DNA of 64,000 bases from Pedobacter sp. Leaf216 (lineage in GTDB: Bacteria; Bacteroidota; Bacteroidia; Sphingobacteriales; Sphingobacteriaceae), in assembly GCF_001421515.1 (NCBI RefSeq), contig NZ_LMKM01000012.1, positions 19,587 to 83,586 of the forward strand, given 5' to 3'. Positions 44,959 through 54,121 of the stretch are shown piece after piece. The translations under genes and the position numbers were made by a program. The notes beneath the pieces were generated by a model. That model made no database searches and had not been told where the DNA came from. It saw nothing but the letters and a program-made list of their open reading frames with translations. Position 1 is the first letter of the stretch, and every line of letters starts with the position of its first letter.

Positions 44959-45849
44959 CTAAGTCCGTTTTAGGTATTTTAAATTCGGTAAAATCATCGC
45001 CGATAGAATCACCACAACACCAACCCATCTTAAAAATGATACCTGCTCTTGAAGCACAAAACCAGCCATCATAACGGCCACAGGCAATTCTGCCGCACTT
45101 AATATTGAGCTAATGACTGTCCCGATTCTAGGCACACCTTCTGCATAAAATAAAGGCGGAATTACTGTTCCAAAAACTGAAATTATTAATCCCCACTTCA
45201 ATAGGCTCCCGCCCAAAGCGCCATTAAACAAAAACGCTGGTGGAAAAATAATGAAAATCAAAATGCAAGCTCCGGTAATCATTAAAGCACTTTTATGAAG
45301 CGCAGGATATTCATTTCCAATTCTTCCGCTAAGCAATAAAAAACCTGCGTAACATATTGCGGCCAACAAACCGAAGCCAATCCCCTTAATGTTCATACTC
45401 CCGATACTGCTTTCTACCATTCCGCTCGCTAAAACTGTTCCACCCAAAACCAAAACAATGGCCAAAAGCTGTAATGCTGTGGGTTTCTTTTTAAAAATGA
45501 GGAATTCCATTAAAATACTCATCCAGATAAACTGCATCAATAAGATAATGGCTACTGAATTTGGCACAAGTTTTACGCATTGGTAATAAAAAATACTGAC
45601 TAAACCGGTGCACGTTCCTGCCAGCAACATTTTCCACCAGGGTGTTTTATTTGTAATTATTTTCGTTTTGTAACCAGCTGTTCTGCTTTGAAAAAAAAAC
45701 AAGATCCATAAAATTACCGTTCCAAAAAAAGCCTGGGCACCAGTAACATCACCCAGCGTATAACCTTCATGATAAGCCAGTTTTACGAAAGTAGAGAGGA
45801 TACCAAAGCTACAGGCACCAAAAAAAACAAGGAGAATTCCTTTTAACAT
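44959..45849 (-). CDS. EamA/DMT-superfamily transporter
   Basis: Ten hydrophobic segments in 296 residues, in two EamA halves (each five segments), which is the drug/metabolite transporter layout. The first half starts LKGILLVFFGACSFGILSTF and the second GLLAAICYAGFLLLSGRI. Members export or import amino acids, sugars or other small metabolites. The substrate cannot be told from sequence. It is flanked on both sides by copies of the ACCGCAAAG palindrome. Confidence 0.88.
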   Translation of the reverse strand: MLKGILLVFFGACSFGILSTFVKLAYHEGYTLGDVTGAQAFFGTVILWILFFFQSRTAGYKTKIITNKTPWWKMLLAGTCTGLVSIFYYQCVKLVPNSVAIILLMQFIWMSILMEFLIFKKKPTALQLLAIVLVLGGTVLASGMVESSIGSMNIKGIGFGLLAAICYAGFLLLSGRIGNEYPALHKSALMITGACILIFIIFPPAFLFNGALGGSLLKWGLIISVFGTVIPPLFYAEGVPRIGTVISSILSAAELPVAVMMAGFVLQEQVSFLRWVGVVVILSAMILPNLKYLKRT

Positions 45850-45860
45850 AAATTATATAT

Positions 45861-45971
45861 TTAACCGCAAAGGACAATAAGATTTTAGCGAAGCATCAGA
45901 AAGATTAATTAAATCGATATACCAGGCTTCGCGTTCTTTGCGCCCCTTTTCTTTGCAGTATTGCGGTTAAA
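45861..45971. repeat. Long palindrome, ACCGCAAAG...CTTTGCGGT family (single copy)
   Basis: The left arm TTAACCGCAAAGGACAATAAG and right arm TTTGCAGTATTGCGGTTAA are inverted. Inside, GCGAAGC / GCTTCGC also pair. It spans 111 bases between pdxJ and the EamA gene. Confidence 0.75.
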
Positions 45972-45973
45972 AA

Positions 45974-46690
45974 CTAAACCAATTGTTGTAAATATTTCTG
46001 AATGGTAGGTTCTAAACCTAGATATAGTGCATCGCTAATTAAAGCATGACCGATAGAAACTTCCAATAATCCGGGGATGCTTTGCGCAAAATAATGCAGA
46101 TTATGTAAATCCAGATCATGACCAGCGTTAATACCCAAACCTAAAGTATTGGCATGATGCGCTGCAGCAATGTAATTTACAACTGCCTTTTCGCGGTCTG
46201 CATAATAATTGTGCGCATAAGCTTCGGTGTACAATTCAATACGATCTGTGCCGGTTTCTACTGCTCCTTCAACCATCTCTACCAAGGGATCTACAAAAAT
46301 AGAAACGCGGATGCCTTCTTTTTGAAAAACAGCAACCATTTCTTTAAGGTAATCTTTATGTTTAATGGTATCCCAACCATGATTTGAAGTAATCTGACCT
46401 TCGGCGTCAGGCACCAAGGTAACCTGAGCAGGTTTATTGGCCAAAACCAAATCAACAAATTTATCCTCTTTACAATTGCCTTCAATATTAAATTCTGTAG
46501 CAATAACAGCTTTTAAATCGTAAACATCCTGATAACGGATATGGCGTTCATCAGGTCGTGGATGTACAGTAATTCCCTGTGCACCAAAACGCTCACAATC
46601 CAACGCAACTTTAACTAAATCAGGATTATTACCTCCGCGACTATTGCGAAGTGTAGCAATTTTATTGATATTAACCGATAACTTTGTCAT
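45974..46690 (-). CDS. pdxJ: Pyridoxine 5'-phosphate synthase
   Basis: Makes pyridoxine 5'-phosphate from 1-deoxyxylulose 5-phosphate and 3-amino-1-hydroxyacetone phosphate in the DXP-dependent vitamin B6 pathway. The TIM-barrel motifs are [48 protein letters not shown] and [12 protein letters not shown], with the end [13 protein letters not shown]. Its 238 residues are normal. It is divergent from the ArnT-like gene. Its product cofactor PLP serves GcvP, but there is no operon link. Confidence 0.95.
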   Translation of the reverse strand: MTKLSVNINKIATLRNSRGGNNPDLVKVALDCERFGAQGITVHPRPDERHIRYQDVYDLKAVIATEFNIEGNCKEDKFVDLVLANKPAQVTLVPDAEGQITSNHGWDTIKHKDYLKEMVAVFQKEGIRVSIFVDPLVEMVEGAVETGTDRIELYTEAYAHNYYADREKAVVNYIAAAHHANTLGLGINAGHDLDLHNLHYFAQSIPGLLEVSIGHALISDALYLGLEPTIQKYLQQLV

Positions 46691-46773
46691 AAAGCAAAGA
46701 TAAGGCTTTGCCCTTGTTAATCTTAAACCTTAAAAAAATTTGACTTTTTTTTGCTCATATTTGCTTCTTGCAA

Positions 46774-48414
46774 ATGAACATAAAAGATACAACGCTATAT
46801 AAACTTCTGATCGTTTTACTCGCAATTGCAAGTATTCCGGCACTTTTTGGTGGCGTAATGGAACCCGATGGAGCATTATATGCTTCTATGTCAAAAAACA
46901 TCATCTTATATAAAGATTGGCTTAACCTTTATGGCCGTGGTGCAGATTGGCTGGATAAACCTCACCTCACCTTTTGGATTTCAGCCGCGTTTTTTAAAAT
47001 TTTTGGGATTTCGTCATTTGCTTATAAATTGCCTTCATTTTTATTCGGTTTACTTGGCGCAGGGTATTTATACCGGTTAGCTAAAGATATATATGATGAA
47101 AAAACAGGATTAATCAGCGCGTTGATTTTTATGAGTGCCTTACACATCATCACTTCTACTTTTGATGTAAGGGCCGAAATTTACATTACCACTTTTACCT
47201 TAGCTTCAATTTATCATTATTATAAAGCACACCAAAACTCTTTTTGGCACATTGTAGCAGGTTCATTTTTCGCAGCCTGCGCAATACTGATTAAAGGTAT
47301 TTTTGTGCTGATTCCGGTTTTTGCAGGCTTTATAATTTACTGGCTTTTTACCAAACAATACAAGCAACTTATAAAACCGAAATGGTATATCGCCATCTTG
47401 CTGATTCTTGTTTTCATTACGCCAGAGCTATATTCGCTTTACACACAATTTGACCTTCATCCTGAAAAAGTTGTTTTTGAAAGAACTGGCGTTTCAGGTT
47501 TAAAATTCTTTTTCTGGGATAGTCAGTTTGGGCGTTTTTTTAACAATGGGCCAATTAAAGGAAAAGGAGATATTTCATTTTTTCTACACACTACGCTTTG
47601 GGCGTTTCTGCCCTGGTCTGTATTATTTTATACTGCTGTTGTAAATCTCTTCAATAAGAAGAACAGAATTGCCTTGGCTCCGGAAAGCATTATAATTTGG
47701 GCAAGTGCAGCAGTAACCTTCCTTATTTTTTCGTTATCCAAATTTCAACTGCCCCATTATATTCTGATCATTTTCCCACAATTTTCAATAATAACAGCAC
47801 TTTACTTAAGGAAGCTTAGCAGCAAAGGCTTAAAAACCTTCTTCATTATCCAGAACATTATTTTTATTTTGGTTATTGCTTTGCTTTCTGCGCTGACATA
47901 TATTTTTGGTTTCGAAAGTCCGTATTTAATCATAGGGATTCTGATTGTTATTTTAGCCTTGGCATTTTTGTTATTTAAAGGCGTACTATTAGAAACAATA
48001 ATCGCCAGAAGTGCTTTTTTATCAGTTGGCTTAATGATCTTTCTGTTTGTTTTTTTCTATCCTGCGTTGTTAAAGTATCAATCGGGTATGCAGGCCGGCA
48101 ATTGGTTAAAACAAAACTATCCTACCGCTAAGCCTGCAGTATTAAATTATATAGATGCATTTTCTTTTGATTTTTACGCACCCGGAGAAGTAAAGTATCT
48201 GCACAATTACAATGATCTCGACCAATCAAAGCACTTGAAAGATTTAGTGATATACATTTCAGAACAAGAATTGCCAAAGCTTAAAAAAGAGTACAATGCT
48301 GAAGTGCTTAAATCGTTTGAATACTTTCATACGACCAAACTGACGGGGAGATTTTTAAATAATAAAACCCGTTATGAGGTTTTAGAGCACTTTTATTTGG
48401 TTAAAATACATTAA
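46774..48414 (+). CDS. ArnT/GT39-like membrane glycosyltransferase
   Basis: A polytopic enzyme (about 11-12 membrane segments) of the dolichyl-phosphate-mannose mannosyltransferase/ArnT type. The first periplasmic loop shows MEPDGALYASMSKNI and DWLDKPHLTFWISA, with acidic residues that take part in catalysis in this fold. The C-terminal part (about 440-546) is soluble. It probably transfers a sugar from a polyprenyl-phosphate carrier to lipid A or another surface target. The GtrA-like gene follows after two bases. I chose the ATG at 46774 and not a TTG two codons earlier. Confidence 0.87.
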   Translation: MNIKDTTLYKLLIVLLAIASIPALFGGVMEPDGALYASMSKNIILYKDWLNLYGRGADWLDKPHLTFWISAAFFKIFGISSFAYKLPSFLFGLLGAGYLYRLAKDIYDEKTGLISALIFMSALHIITSTFDVRAEIYITTFTLASIYHYYKAHQNSFWHIVAGSFFAACAILIKGIFVLIPVFAGFIIYWLFTKQYKQLIKPKWYIAILLILVFITPELYSLYTQFDLHPEKVVFERTGVSGLKFFFWDSQFGRFFNNGPIKGKGDISFFLHTTLWAFLPWSVLFYTAVVNLFNKKNRIALAPESIIIWASAAVTFLIFSLSKFQLPHYILIIFPQFSIITALYLRKLSSKGLKTFFIIQNIIFILVIALLSALTYIFGFESPYLIIGILIVILALAFLLFKGVLLETIIARSAFLSVGLMIFLFVFFYPALLKYQSGMQAGNWLKQNYPTAKPAVLNYIDAFSFDFYAPGEVKYLHNYNDLDQSKHLKDLVIYISEQELPKLKKEYNAEVLKSFEYFHTTKLTGRFLNNKTRYEVLEHFYLVKIH

Positions 48415-48416
48415 AA

Positions 48417-48797
48417 ATGGATTTATTCTTCCGGATCTTAAAATTTGGCCTGACAGGTTTCCTGGGAATGGCAATCGATTTCGGTGCCACCTGGTTATGC
48501 AAGGAGAAGATTAAAATAAATAAATACATTGCAAATGCAATAGGTTTCTCGCTCGCGGTAACCAATAATTACCTTATTAACCGGGTTTGGACATTCGAGA
48601 GCACCAATATCCACTGGGCAACTGAATTTAGTAAGTTTTTGGTAGTGAGTTTAATCGGTTTAGGATTAAATACTTTTATCATTTATCTTTTTCACCAGCG
48701 TAAAAACGGAACCAACTTTTATGTTGCCAAATTTTTCGCAATTGTGATTGTTTTCGTGTGGAATTTTTTAGCAAATATGCTCTTTACTTTTAAGTAA
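48417..48797 (+). CDS. GtrA-family membrane protein
   Basis: Four membrane segments in 126 residues, with the GtrA pattern RILKFGLTGFLGMAIDFGAT and NNYLINRVWTFES. GtrA proteins help flip or deliver polyprenyl-linked sugars for O-antigen or arabinogalactan modification. It lies two bases after the ArnT-like gene, so both likely act in one sugar-transfer step at the membrane. An associated DPM-type synthase is not present here. Confidence 0.92.
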   Translation: MDLFFRILKFGLTGFLGMAIDFGATWLCKEKIKINKYIANAIGFSLAVTNNYLINRVWTFESTNIHWATEFSKFLVVSLIGLGLNTFIIYLFHQRKNGTNFYVAKFFAIVIVFVWNFLANMLFTFK

Positions 48798-48899
48798 CAG
48801 ATTTTGAATTGACTATTCATGCTGACAATTTCAGAATGGCGACTTAATTTTAAAACTCGGACGGCTAAATGAGTCAATGACTAATAATCAAAGAACTAT

Positions 48900-49022
48900 T
48901 TAAGTGACGTTTTTGCCGATAAAATAGAATACAACAAGCCATATTAATCCTTTAATCAGGAAAAAAAGAAACCCGACCAGGCCTACCCTTTTAAACCATA
49001 ATTTTACTTTCTCTTTGTTCAT
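48900..49022 (-). CDS. Small membrane protein, 40 aa
   Basis: The minus strand encodes MNKEKVKLWFKRVGLVGFLF followed by FLIKGLIWLVVFYFIGKNVT. A basic head (KEKVKLWFKR) and one or two hydrophobic stretches would place it in the inner membrane with a cytosolic N terminus. Short proteins of the pattern LWFKRxGxxGFxFFLxKGLxWL appear to be common in Sphingobacteriaceae, from memory. An ATG 30 bases earlier (49052) would give 50 residues. It is convergent with the GtrA-family gene. Confidence 0.7.
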   Translation of the reverse strand: MNKEKVKLWFKRVGLVGFLFFLIKGLIWLVVFYFIGKNVT

Positions 49023-49081
49023 GGGATACTTGTAAAGATAAATGATTTGCATTAAATTAGAAAGATTTTAAATAAGGAATT

Positions 49082-50062
49082 ATGAAATTATCTAAATCAC
49101 TGCTGCTCATCATCATATCAATTTGTTTTTTCGAGGTTAAAATTTTTGCACAAAACTTTAATCATATAAAACGCTATAAAGTAAATTTTGCTCTCGCCAA
49201 CAGTGGTACAGAAAAACTGATCACATTCAGAAGCTTTACTGCAAACAGTCAAAAATATTTATTACTGGTAAATCCTGAAACTTTAGATACCAAAGTAGAT
49301 CTGGCTAGTAATTACACCACAAACAGTTTGCAATACTCAAATGTGCTGGCAATTTTTAAAAATACAGCTTACATAAAGGCTATAGAAGCCGCTGCTGCCA
49401 AGGATATACAACTTCAAAATGCGGGAATTGATCATGCCATCCCAAACGAAAAAGGAATTACCTTAACCATCGACCTTTGTCCATCACATAAAGCGCTAGA
49501 CAGAATCATTTTTCAATCTATTTTTGATGAATTTAAAAAGACCGAGCAACCTGCTCCCTTAGCTGTTTCAGTTTCTGGCAAGTGGATGTTAAAACACCAG
49601 GATGACCTGAACTGGTTAAAAAGCCTGGTAGAGAAAAAGGAACTTAACATTACCTGGGTAAACCATACCTATAATCATGAAGTGAATAAACTGCCTTTGG
49701 CCGAAAACTTTTTATTGGCACCAGGAACAAATTTAGATGTAGAGGTATTGGAGAATGAAAAACTGATGCTAAAAAATGGTTTGATACCCTCTGTTTTTTT
49801 TCGTTTCCCTGGCTTGGTGTCGGATAAAACAATTGTAGAAAAAATTGAAGCTTATGGTTTAATTCCTGTAGGAAGCGATGCCTGGCTTGCAAAAGGACAA
49901 CAGCCTAATGCTGGTATTATTGTATTGATTCATGGCAATGGCAATGAAGAAATTGGCGTAAAAGATTTTATTCAGTTATTGAAAACCAAACAGGCTGATG
50001 TGAAAAGCAAACAATGGCTGCTTTTCGATTTGAGGCAGGGACTGGAAAAGGAATTTGAATAA
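49082..50062 (+). CDS. Secreted polysaccharide deacetylase-like protein (NodB homology)
   Basis: A signal peptide (1-23, ending KIFAQ) precedes a ~90-residue N-terminal region and a NodB domain. Motif 1 is TIDLCPS, motif 2 is NHTYNHE (HxxxH) and motif 3 is RFPGLVSD. In the usual TFDDGP the second Asp binds metal. Here that place is Leu, so metal binding may differ. At 326 residues it may act on peptidoglycan or an exopolysaccharide, or have lost activity. It is followed by a copy of the ACCGCAAAG palindrome. Confidence 0.8.
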   Translation: MKLSKSLLLIIISICFFEVKIFAQNFNHIKRYKVNFALANSGTEKLITFRSFTANSQKYLLLVNPETLDTKVDLASNYTTNSLQYSNVLAIFKNTAYIKAIEAAAAKDIQLQNAGIDHAIPNEKGITLTIDLCPSHKALDRIIFQSIFDEFKKTEQPAPLAVSVSGKWMLKHQDDLNWLKSLVEKKELNITWVNHTYNHEVNKLPLAENFLLAPGTNLDVEVLENEKLMLKNGLIPSVFFRFPGLVSDKTIVEKIEAYGLIPVGSDAWLAKGQQPNAGIIVLIHGNGNEEIGVKDFIQLLKTKQADVKSKQWLLFDLRQGLEKEFE

Positions 50063-50072
50063 TTTATCGAAT

Positions 50073-50229
50073 TTTTAACCGCAAAGGGCGCTAAGAAAGG
50101 CGCAGAGTTCACAAAGATAGCACAATAAATTGACCACAAACGCACAAAGAACACAAGGTTGGGTTCAGACCGTTTTTAAATCAGACTTAGCGGCTCTTTG
50201 CGAAAAACTTTGATTTCTTTGCGGTAAAA
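50073..50229. repeat. Long palindrome, ACCGCAAAG...CTTTGCGGT family (single copy)
   Basis: The left arm TTTTAACCGCAAAGGGCGCT and the right arm TTTGATTTCTTTGCGGTAAAA are inverted, with inner GACCACAAACGCACAAAG and GGCTCTTTGCG parts. It fills the gap between the deacetylase and the DUF6370 gene, and its end abuts the DUF6370 stop codon. Confidence 0.75.
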
Positions 50230-50571
50230 CTACCTCTTAACCGGCAATAACTTTATTTCTTTTGCTTTAAATCGGTTATTCACAATTTCGCCGGAAACTT
50301 CTGCTTTACTTACGGCATTGCAAAAACCATGTTCACCATGTGCATCGCCAAAATCATCAATACCTTTACCATCAACAAAATAAGGTTTACCATCTATTTT
50401 CACGGCCAATTCACAATCTTTACCTTTCATTTTAAACTGGCATTCGCCACAGGCAATATCAACCACCTTTTTGGTTACCACTTTTGCAGTCGCAGCTTTT
50501 TGAGGATTGGTTTGGGCATTCGCAGAAAATGCAGATACAACAAGCACTAAAACAAACATTAACTTTTTCAT
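50230..50571 (-). CDS. DUF6370-like exported protein with cysteine motif
   Basis: A signal peptide (MKKLMFVLVLVVSAFSANA, 1-19) leads to a small domain with CGECQFKMKGKDCELAVKID followed by GKPYFVDGKG and FGDAHGEHGFCNA. The CxxC and further cysteines and histidines suggest a metal site or disulfides. The end AEVSGEIVNNRFKAKEIKLL is a typical repeat-strand ending. I recognise the pattern as DUF6370. I chose the ATG at 50571 (113 residues) so that the signal peptide leads. The role is unknown. Confidence 0.8.
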   Translation of the reverse strand: MKKLMFVLVLVVSAFSANAQTNPQKAATAKVVTKKVVDIACGECQFKMKGKDCELAVKIDGKPYFVDGKGIDDFGDAHGEHGFCNAVSKAEVSGEIVNNRFKAKEIKLLPVKR

Positions 50572-50652
50572 TATAAATTCTTTTTTCAAATGTAAGTTTT
50601 CAACAGCAAAAGAACCAGATACCTGTGTAAAATAAACCTGATGGAAACGGAC

Positions 50653-50715
50653 ATCCCGATTCTTCCATCGGGATAAAGTGGACAGCAGGACTGAAACCCT
50701 CCGAAGAGAACAGGA
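50653..50715. repeat. Short palindromic element ATCCCGAT...ATCGGGAT
   Basis: ATCCCGAT (50653-50660), loop TCTTCC and ATCGGGAT (50667-50674) form a perfect 8-base stem, followed by AAAGTGGACAGCAGGACTGA. It resembles the AATCCCGATGAAAAATCGGG hairpin inside the composite repeats at 63204 and 63676. It lies between the DUF6370 gene and ahcY. Confidence 0.5.
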
Positions 50716-50799
50716 ACCAACCTTTTCTAATTTTCAATAAAAATCACTTGCCACATTAGAATACGCTGTCGTTCCAATACCCCTCTATGAGAAAGCAAT

Positions 50800-50830
50800 A
50801 AAAAAAAGGGATATGCTATTTGCATATCCC
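50800..50830 (-). terminator. Rho-independent terminator of ahcY
   Basis: A perfect 9-base stem GGGATATGC / GCATATCCC (50808-50816, 50822-50830) is followed on the minus strand by eight T (50800-50807). It lies about 50 bases after the ahcY stop. Confidence 0.92.
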
Positions 50831-50881
50831 TCTTATGTTATCAATCTTCAGTTAACTGCTAACTAAAAACTGTAAACTGAA

Positions 50882-52198
50882 TTAGTACCTGTATGTATCT
50901 GCTTTGAAAGGACCTTCAACCGGTACGCCGATATAATCAGCCTGATGTTGATCTAAAACATCTAACTCTACACCAATTTTTTCTAAGTGCAAACGGGCAA
51001 CTTTTTCATCTAAGTGTTTAGGTAAAGTATACACTTTGTTTTCGTAAGCTGCAGTGTTCGTCCAAAGTTCCAATTGAGCTAAAGTTTGGTTAGTGAATGA
51101 GTTACTCATTACGAAACTTGGGTGACCAGTTGCGCAACCTAAGTTTACCAAACGACCTTCAGCAAGCACAATTACATCTTTACCGTCGATAGTATATTTA
51201 TCAACTTGTGGTTTAATTTCCACTTTGGTATCGCCATAATTGCCATTTAACCAAGCCATATCAATTTCATTATCAAAGTGACCGATGTTACAAACAATAG
51301 CTTTATCTTTTAATGCACGGAAATGTTTTTCGCGAACAATATCACAGTTACCCGTAGTTGTTACCACGATATCAGCTTCTTTAATTGCAGTATCTAAACG
51401 TTTAACTTCGTAACCTTCCATTGCAGCCTGCAAAGCACAGATTGGATCAATTTCGGTTACAATTACACGTACACCTTGTGAGCTTAATGATTCTGCAGAT
51501 CCTTTACCCACATCACCATAACCACAAACAACAGCAACTTTACCAGCCATCATAACATCGGTAGCACGACGGATCGCATCAACCAATGATTCGCGACAGC
51601 CATATTTGTTATCGAATTTTGATTTAGTAACTGAATCGTTAACGTTAATTGCAGGCACGTGCAAGGTTCCGTTTTTCATTCTTTCGTACAAACGGTGAAC
51701 ACCAGTTGTAGTTTCTTCTGATAAACCTTTAATTGCTGCAATTAGCTCAGGATATTTATCAAAAACCATATTGGTTAAATCGCCACCATCATCTAAAATC
51801 ATATTTAATGGCTGTTGCTCCGGACCGAAGTGTAAAGTTTGCTCAATACACCAGTCGAATTCTTCTTCGTTTAAGCCTTTCCAGGCGTAAACCTGAATAC
51901 CAGCAGCAGCAATTGCAGCAGCAGCATGATCTTGTGTTGAAAAAATATTGCAAGATGACCAGGTAACCTCAGCACCTAGTGCAGTTAATGTTTCGATTAA
52001 TACAGCCGTTTGGATGGTCATGTGCAGACAACCTGCAATGCGCGCACCTTTAAGCGGTTGTGTTGGACCGAATTCTTTACGTAAACTCATTAAACCTGGC
52101 ATTTCTGCTTCGGCTAATTCGATTTCTTTACGGCCCCATTCTGCCAGTGAAATGTCCTTAACTTTGTAAGGGATATAAGTTGTCTCTACTGATGACAT
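50882..52198 (-). CDS. ahcY: Adenosylhomocysteinase
   Basis: Hydrolyses S-adenosylhomocysteine to adenosine and homocysteine with tightly bound NAD+. The NAD motif is [16 protein letters not shown], substrate motifs are [16 protein letters not shown] and [14 protein letters not shown], and the C terminus is KADTYRY (KxxxYRY). It has 438 residues, normal for bacteria. It is the only gene between a good promoter (52223-52254) and a strong terminator, so it is probably a high-expression single unit. Confidence 0.97.
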   Translation of the reverse strand: MSSVETTYIPYKVKDISLAEWGRKEIELAEAEMPGLMSLRKEFGPTQPLKGARIAGCLHMTIQTAVLIETLTALGAEVTWSSCNIFSTQDHAAAAIAAAGIQVYAWKGLNEEEFDWCIEQTLHFGPEQQPLNMILDDGGDLTNMVFDKYPELIAAIKGLSEETTTGVHRLYERMKNGTLHVPAINVNDSVTKSKFDNKYGCRESLVDAIRRATDVMMAGKVAVVCGYGDVGKGSAESLSSQGVRVIVTEIDPICALQAAMEGYEVKRLDTAIKEADIVVTTTGNCDIVREKHFRALKDKAIVCNIGHFDNEIDMAWLNGNYGDTKVEIKPQVDKYTIDGKDVIVLAEGRLVNLGCATGHPSFVMSNSFTNQTLAQLELWTNTAAYENKVYTLPKHLDEKVARLHLEKIGVELDVLDQHQADYIGVPVEGPFKADTYRY

Positions 52199-52222
52199 AA
52201 TTATTTGTTTTTAAATGTAATG

Positions 52223-52254
52223 CAAAGTTACGGCATAGCTTTGTGAAAGCCAAA
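52223..52254 (-). promoter_or_regulatory. Bacteroidota-type promoter for ahcY
   Basis: On the minus strand TTTG (52254-52251), a 20-base spacer and TAACTTTG (52230-52223) match the -33 TTTG and -7 TAnnTTTG consensus. The start codon is 24 bases further on. This is the best promoter match in the window. Confidence 0.65.
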
Positions 52255-52703
52255 TAATTAAAAGAGCAAGCGGGTTTACAGATTGTAAAATAGTAATTCT
52301 ATTTTCTCTGCACAAGCTTCAAAACCTCATATCTTAGCTATTTTTTGAAAAGAAAATCCTGCTGTTGTGAGTTCTGCTCTGGTCCTGCCACACATTCTAG
52401 TTCCGATGAATCCCAATGTAAAATCGGGGCTGAGGCTGTAATTCTCGTTCCTTAGGTTTGTATGTACTTAAAAATATATGAGCTTTGAATATATAAAACC
52501 TTAATAGCAGTGCTGCACTATTACTCTGTTCCTTAGGTTTAGATTATAAAACTGTGCGTTGTTTGTAATGCTGAAAATAACCTAAAACAAAAATTGATTT
52601 ACAACTAATTATGACAAATGGCAATCTAAAAAGAATCGGAAGAATCGATAATGAATTCCTAGTCAGCTTTGGATTAGCTAGTAATTTATGACTAATTTTG
52701 GTA
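52255..52703. other. Gene-free gap upstream of ahcY
   Basis: About 450 AT-rich bases. I see a direct repeat GTTCCTTAGGTTT near 52448 and 52530 and a small hairpin with TAATAG / CTATTA ends near 52501-52525. No supported gene. The composition near 52360-52450 is more GC-rich and may be a decayed palindrome. Confidence 0.45.
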
Positions 52704-53153
52704 GTGAAAAAAATAATAACGCCCCTCTTAGTTGCAGTTTCTCTATTCGGCTGCAAAAAATATCCGTACGAATCAAGTTATGTAACTATAGCTTACGAAG
52801 TTCAAGTTGGATACCTTGATGGACAAAACAACTGGGTACAACCAACAGCACTGCCTGAAAATTTCGAAGCTGAAATAAGTTTTACCAAACCAGACGGAAC
52901 AACTCAAACCGAGAAAATTTCTGGTAGCGATCTTGGTGTTGGGGAACAATTAGATTTCGACAAAAATGGGTCTGTCAAAGATTTGAAGCTTACTTGGACC
53001 TCTAATTTTACAGCTTCAAGATTAAGATTTAATTGTGTTATCAGGAGAGCTTTCTCAGTTGGTAAAATTACAACAGGACTTCTAGCTTCAGCCAAGAATT
53101 CGTCCAACGGTTCTCTGCAAACTACTATAGATGCAAAACCACTTAAAAATTGA
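52704..53153 (+). CDS. Predicted small lipoprotein, 149 aa
   Basis: MKKIITPLLVAVSLFGC (counting a GTG start) has a lipobox with the cysteine at residue 17, so an exported lipoprotein is likely. The mature part seems beta-rich, with VTIAYEVQVGYLDGQNNWVQ and a basic, hydrophobic second half. I do not recognise a family. The start is uncertain: GTG at 52704 or TTG at 52698. It is followed by a perfect hairpin terminator at 53304-53354. Confidence 0.65.
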   Translation: MKKIITPLLVAVSLFGCKKYPYESSYVTIAYEVQVGYLDGQNNWVQPTALPENFEAEISFTKPDGTTQTEKISGSDLGVGEQLDFDKNGSVKDLKLTWTSNFTASRLRFNCVIRRAFSVGKITTGLLASAKNSSNGSLQTTIDAKPLKN

Positions 53154-53303
53154 TAAGTATTTATTATTAGTTGGATAAAATGTAATTTGAAAAGCAAGAC
53201 CAGCAGCACTGATAGGGCTGTCCATCCATTATAACACCGATCAGGAAACGGAAGCTACCAATTTTGTAGGTTGAGATTAATCCGGTTCTACCGTATATGC
53301 CTC

Positions 53304-53354
53304 AAAGAAGTCAAGTTGACATGGCAAGGTGTACATCAAAAACTTGACTTCTTT
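53304..53354. terminator. Perfect 14-base hairpin, likely terminator
   Basis: AAAGAAGTCAAGTT (53304-53317) and AACTTGACTTCTTT (53341-53354) are a perfect inverted pair around a 23-base loop, followed by a short T run. It follows the small lipoprotein gene by about 150 bases and could also act on the minus strand. Confidence 0.65.
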
Positions 53355-53433
53355 TTAAGTCTCCAAAACATCAAAATAAAACTTTGATTTACAGGTAATT
53401 ATTTCTTAAATTGTTATAACCAAAATAACTGTT

Positions 53434-53862
53434 ATGAAGAGCGTAAAACATTTATTGGATACCAAACAGGTAAGGATTATCTCGGTATCAGAAAATATAT
53501 CCGTTTTGGATGCTTTAAAAGTAATGACTGAAAAGAATATCAGTGCCGTATTGGTAATGAAAAATGACTTGCTTAAGGGCATTTTTACAGAACGCGATTA
53601 TGCCAGAAAAATCATTCTTCAGGGCAAATCATCAAAAGATACATTGATTAAAGAAGCCATGACGGCCAGTCCGATTACCATAAATTTAAGCGATACAATT
53701 GATTATTGCATGGAGCTGATGACCGATAAACACATCCGTCATTTACCAGTAGTAGAAAATAACGAGGTAAAAGGAATGGTTTCAATCGGCGATGTGGTTA
53801 AATTCATCATCGCCGATCAAAAGCAAACCATTTCGCAATTGGAAAGCTATATTAGCGGATAG
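53434..53862 (+). CDS. CBS-domain-pair protein
   Basis: Two tandem CBS motifs cover nearly the whole 142 residues: VSENISVLDALKVMTEKNIS followed by GIFTERDYARKII, and TINLSDTIDYCMELMTDKHI followed by RHLPVVENNEVKGMVSIGDV. Stand-alone CBS pairs bind adenosine nucleotides (AMP, ATP, SAM or c-di-AMP in some cases) and act as energy or stress sensors. A link to c-di-AMP from cdaA is possible but not shown. It is a single gene with its own upstream gap. Confidence 0.92.
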   Translation: MKSVKHLLDTKQVRIISVSENISVLDALKVMTEKNISAVLVMKNDLLKGIFTERDYARKIILQGKSSKDTLIKEAMTASPITINLSDTIDYCMELMTDKHIRHLPVVENNEVKGMVSIGDVVKFIIADQKQTISQLESYISG

Positions 53863-53966
53863 CACTGGTTGGTGAGATACCTGGTTTACTCAATCTTCTA
53901 CTACTACTCTCCGCTACCGATGAAGTGTAATGAGCTTCAGTCGAAACGACGACTCTAGAATTATTT

Positions 53967-54073
53967 CCGTCATTTCGAGTGCAGCGCAGCGAAGTCGAGA
54001 AATCTTTTAAGGCAGTTCTCACAAAAATTTCTCCCCGAAGGAGTTCCTTTGGAACACCACGGTCGAAATGACG
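53967..54073. repeat. Long palindrome CGTCATTTCGA...TCGAAATGACG
   Basis: A perfect 11-base outer stem CGTCATTTCGA / TCGAAATGACG (53968-53978 and 54063-54073) with inner GAGAAATC / ATTTCTC and GAAGGAG / TCCTTTGG parts. It is the longest and cleanest copy of the GTCATT...AATGAC class in the window. It lies between convergent genes for the CBS protein and the M28 peptidase. Confidence 0.75.
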
Positions 54074-54121
54074 AATTATTTTATACCAATGAAGACTATA
54101 ATCTGTGCATCTATCCCTAGG

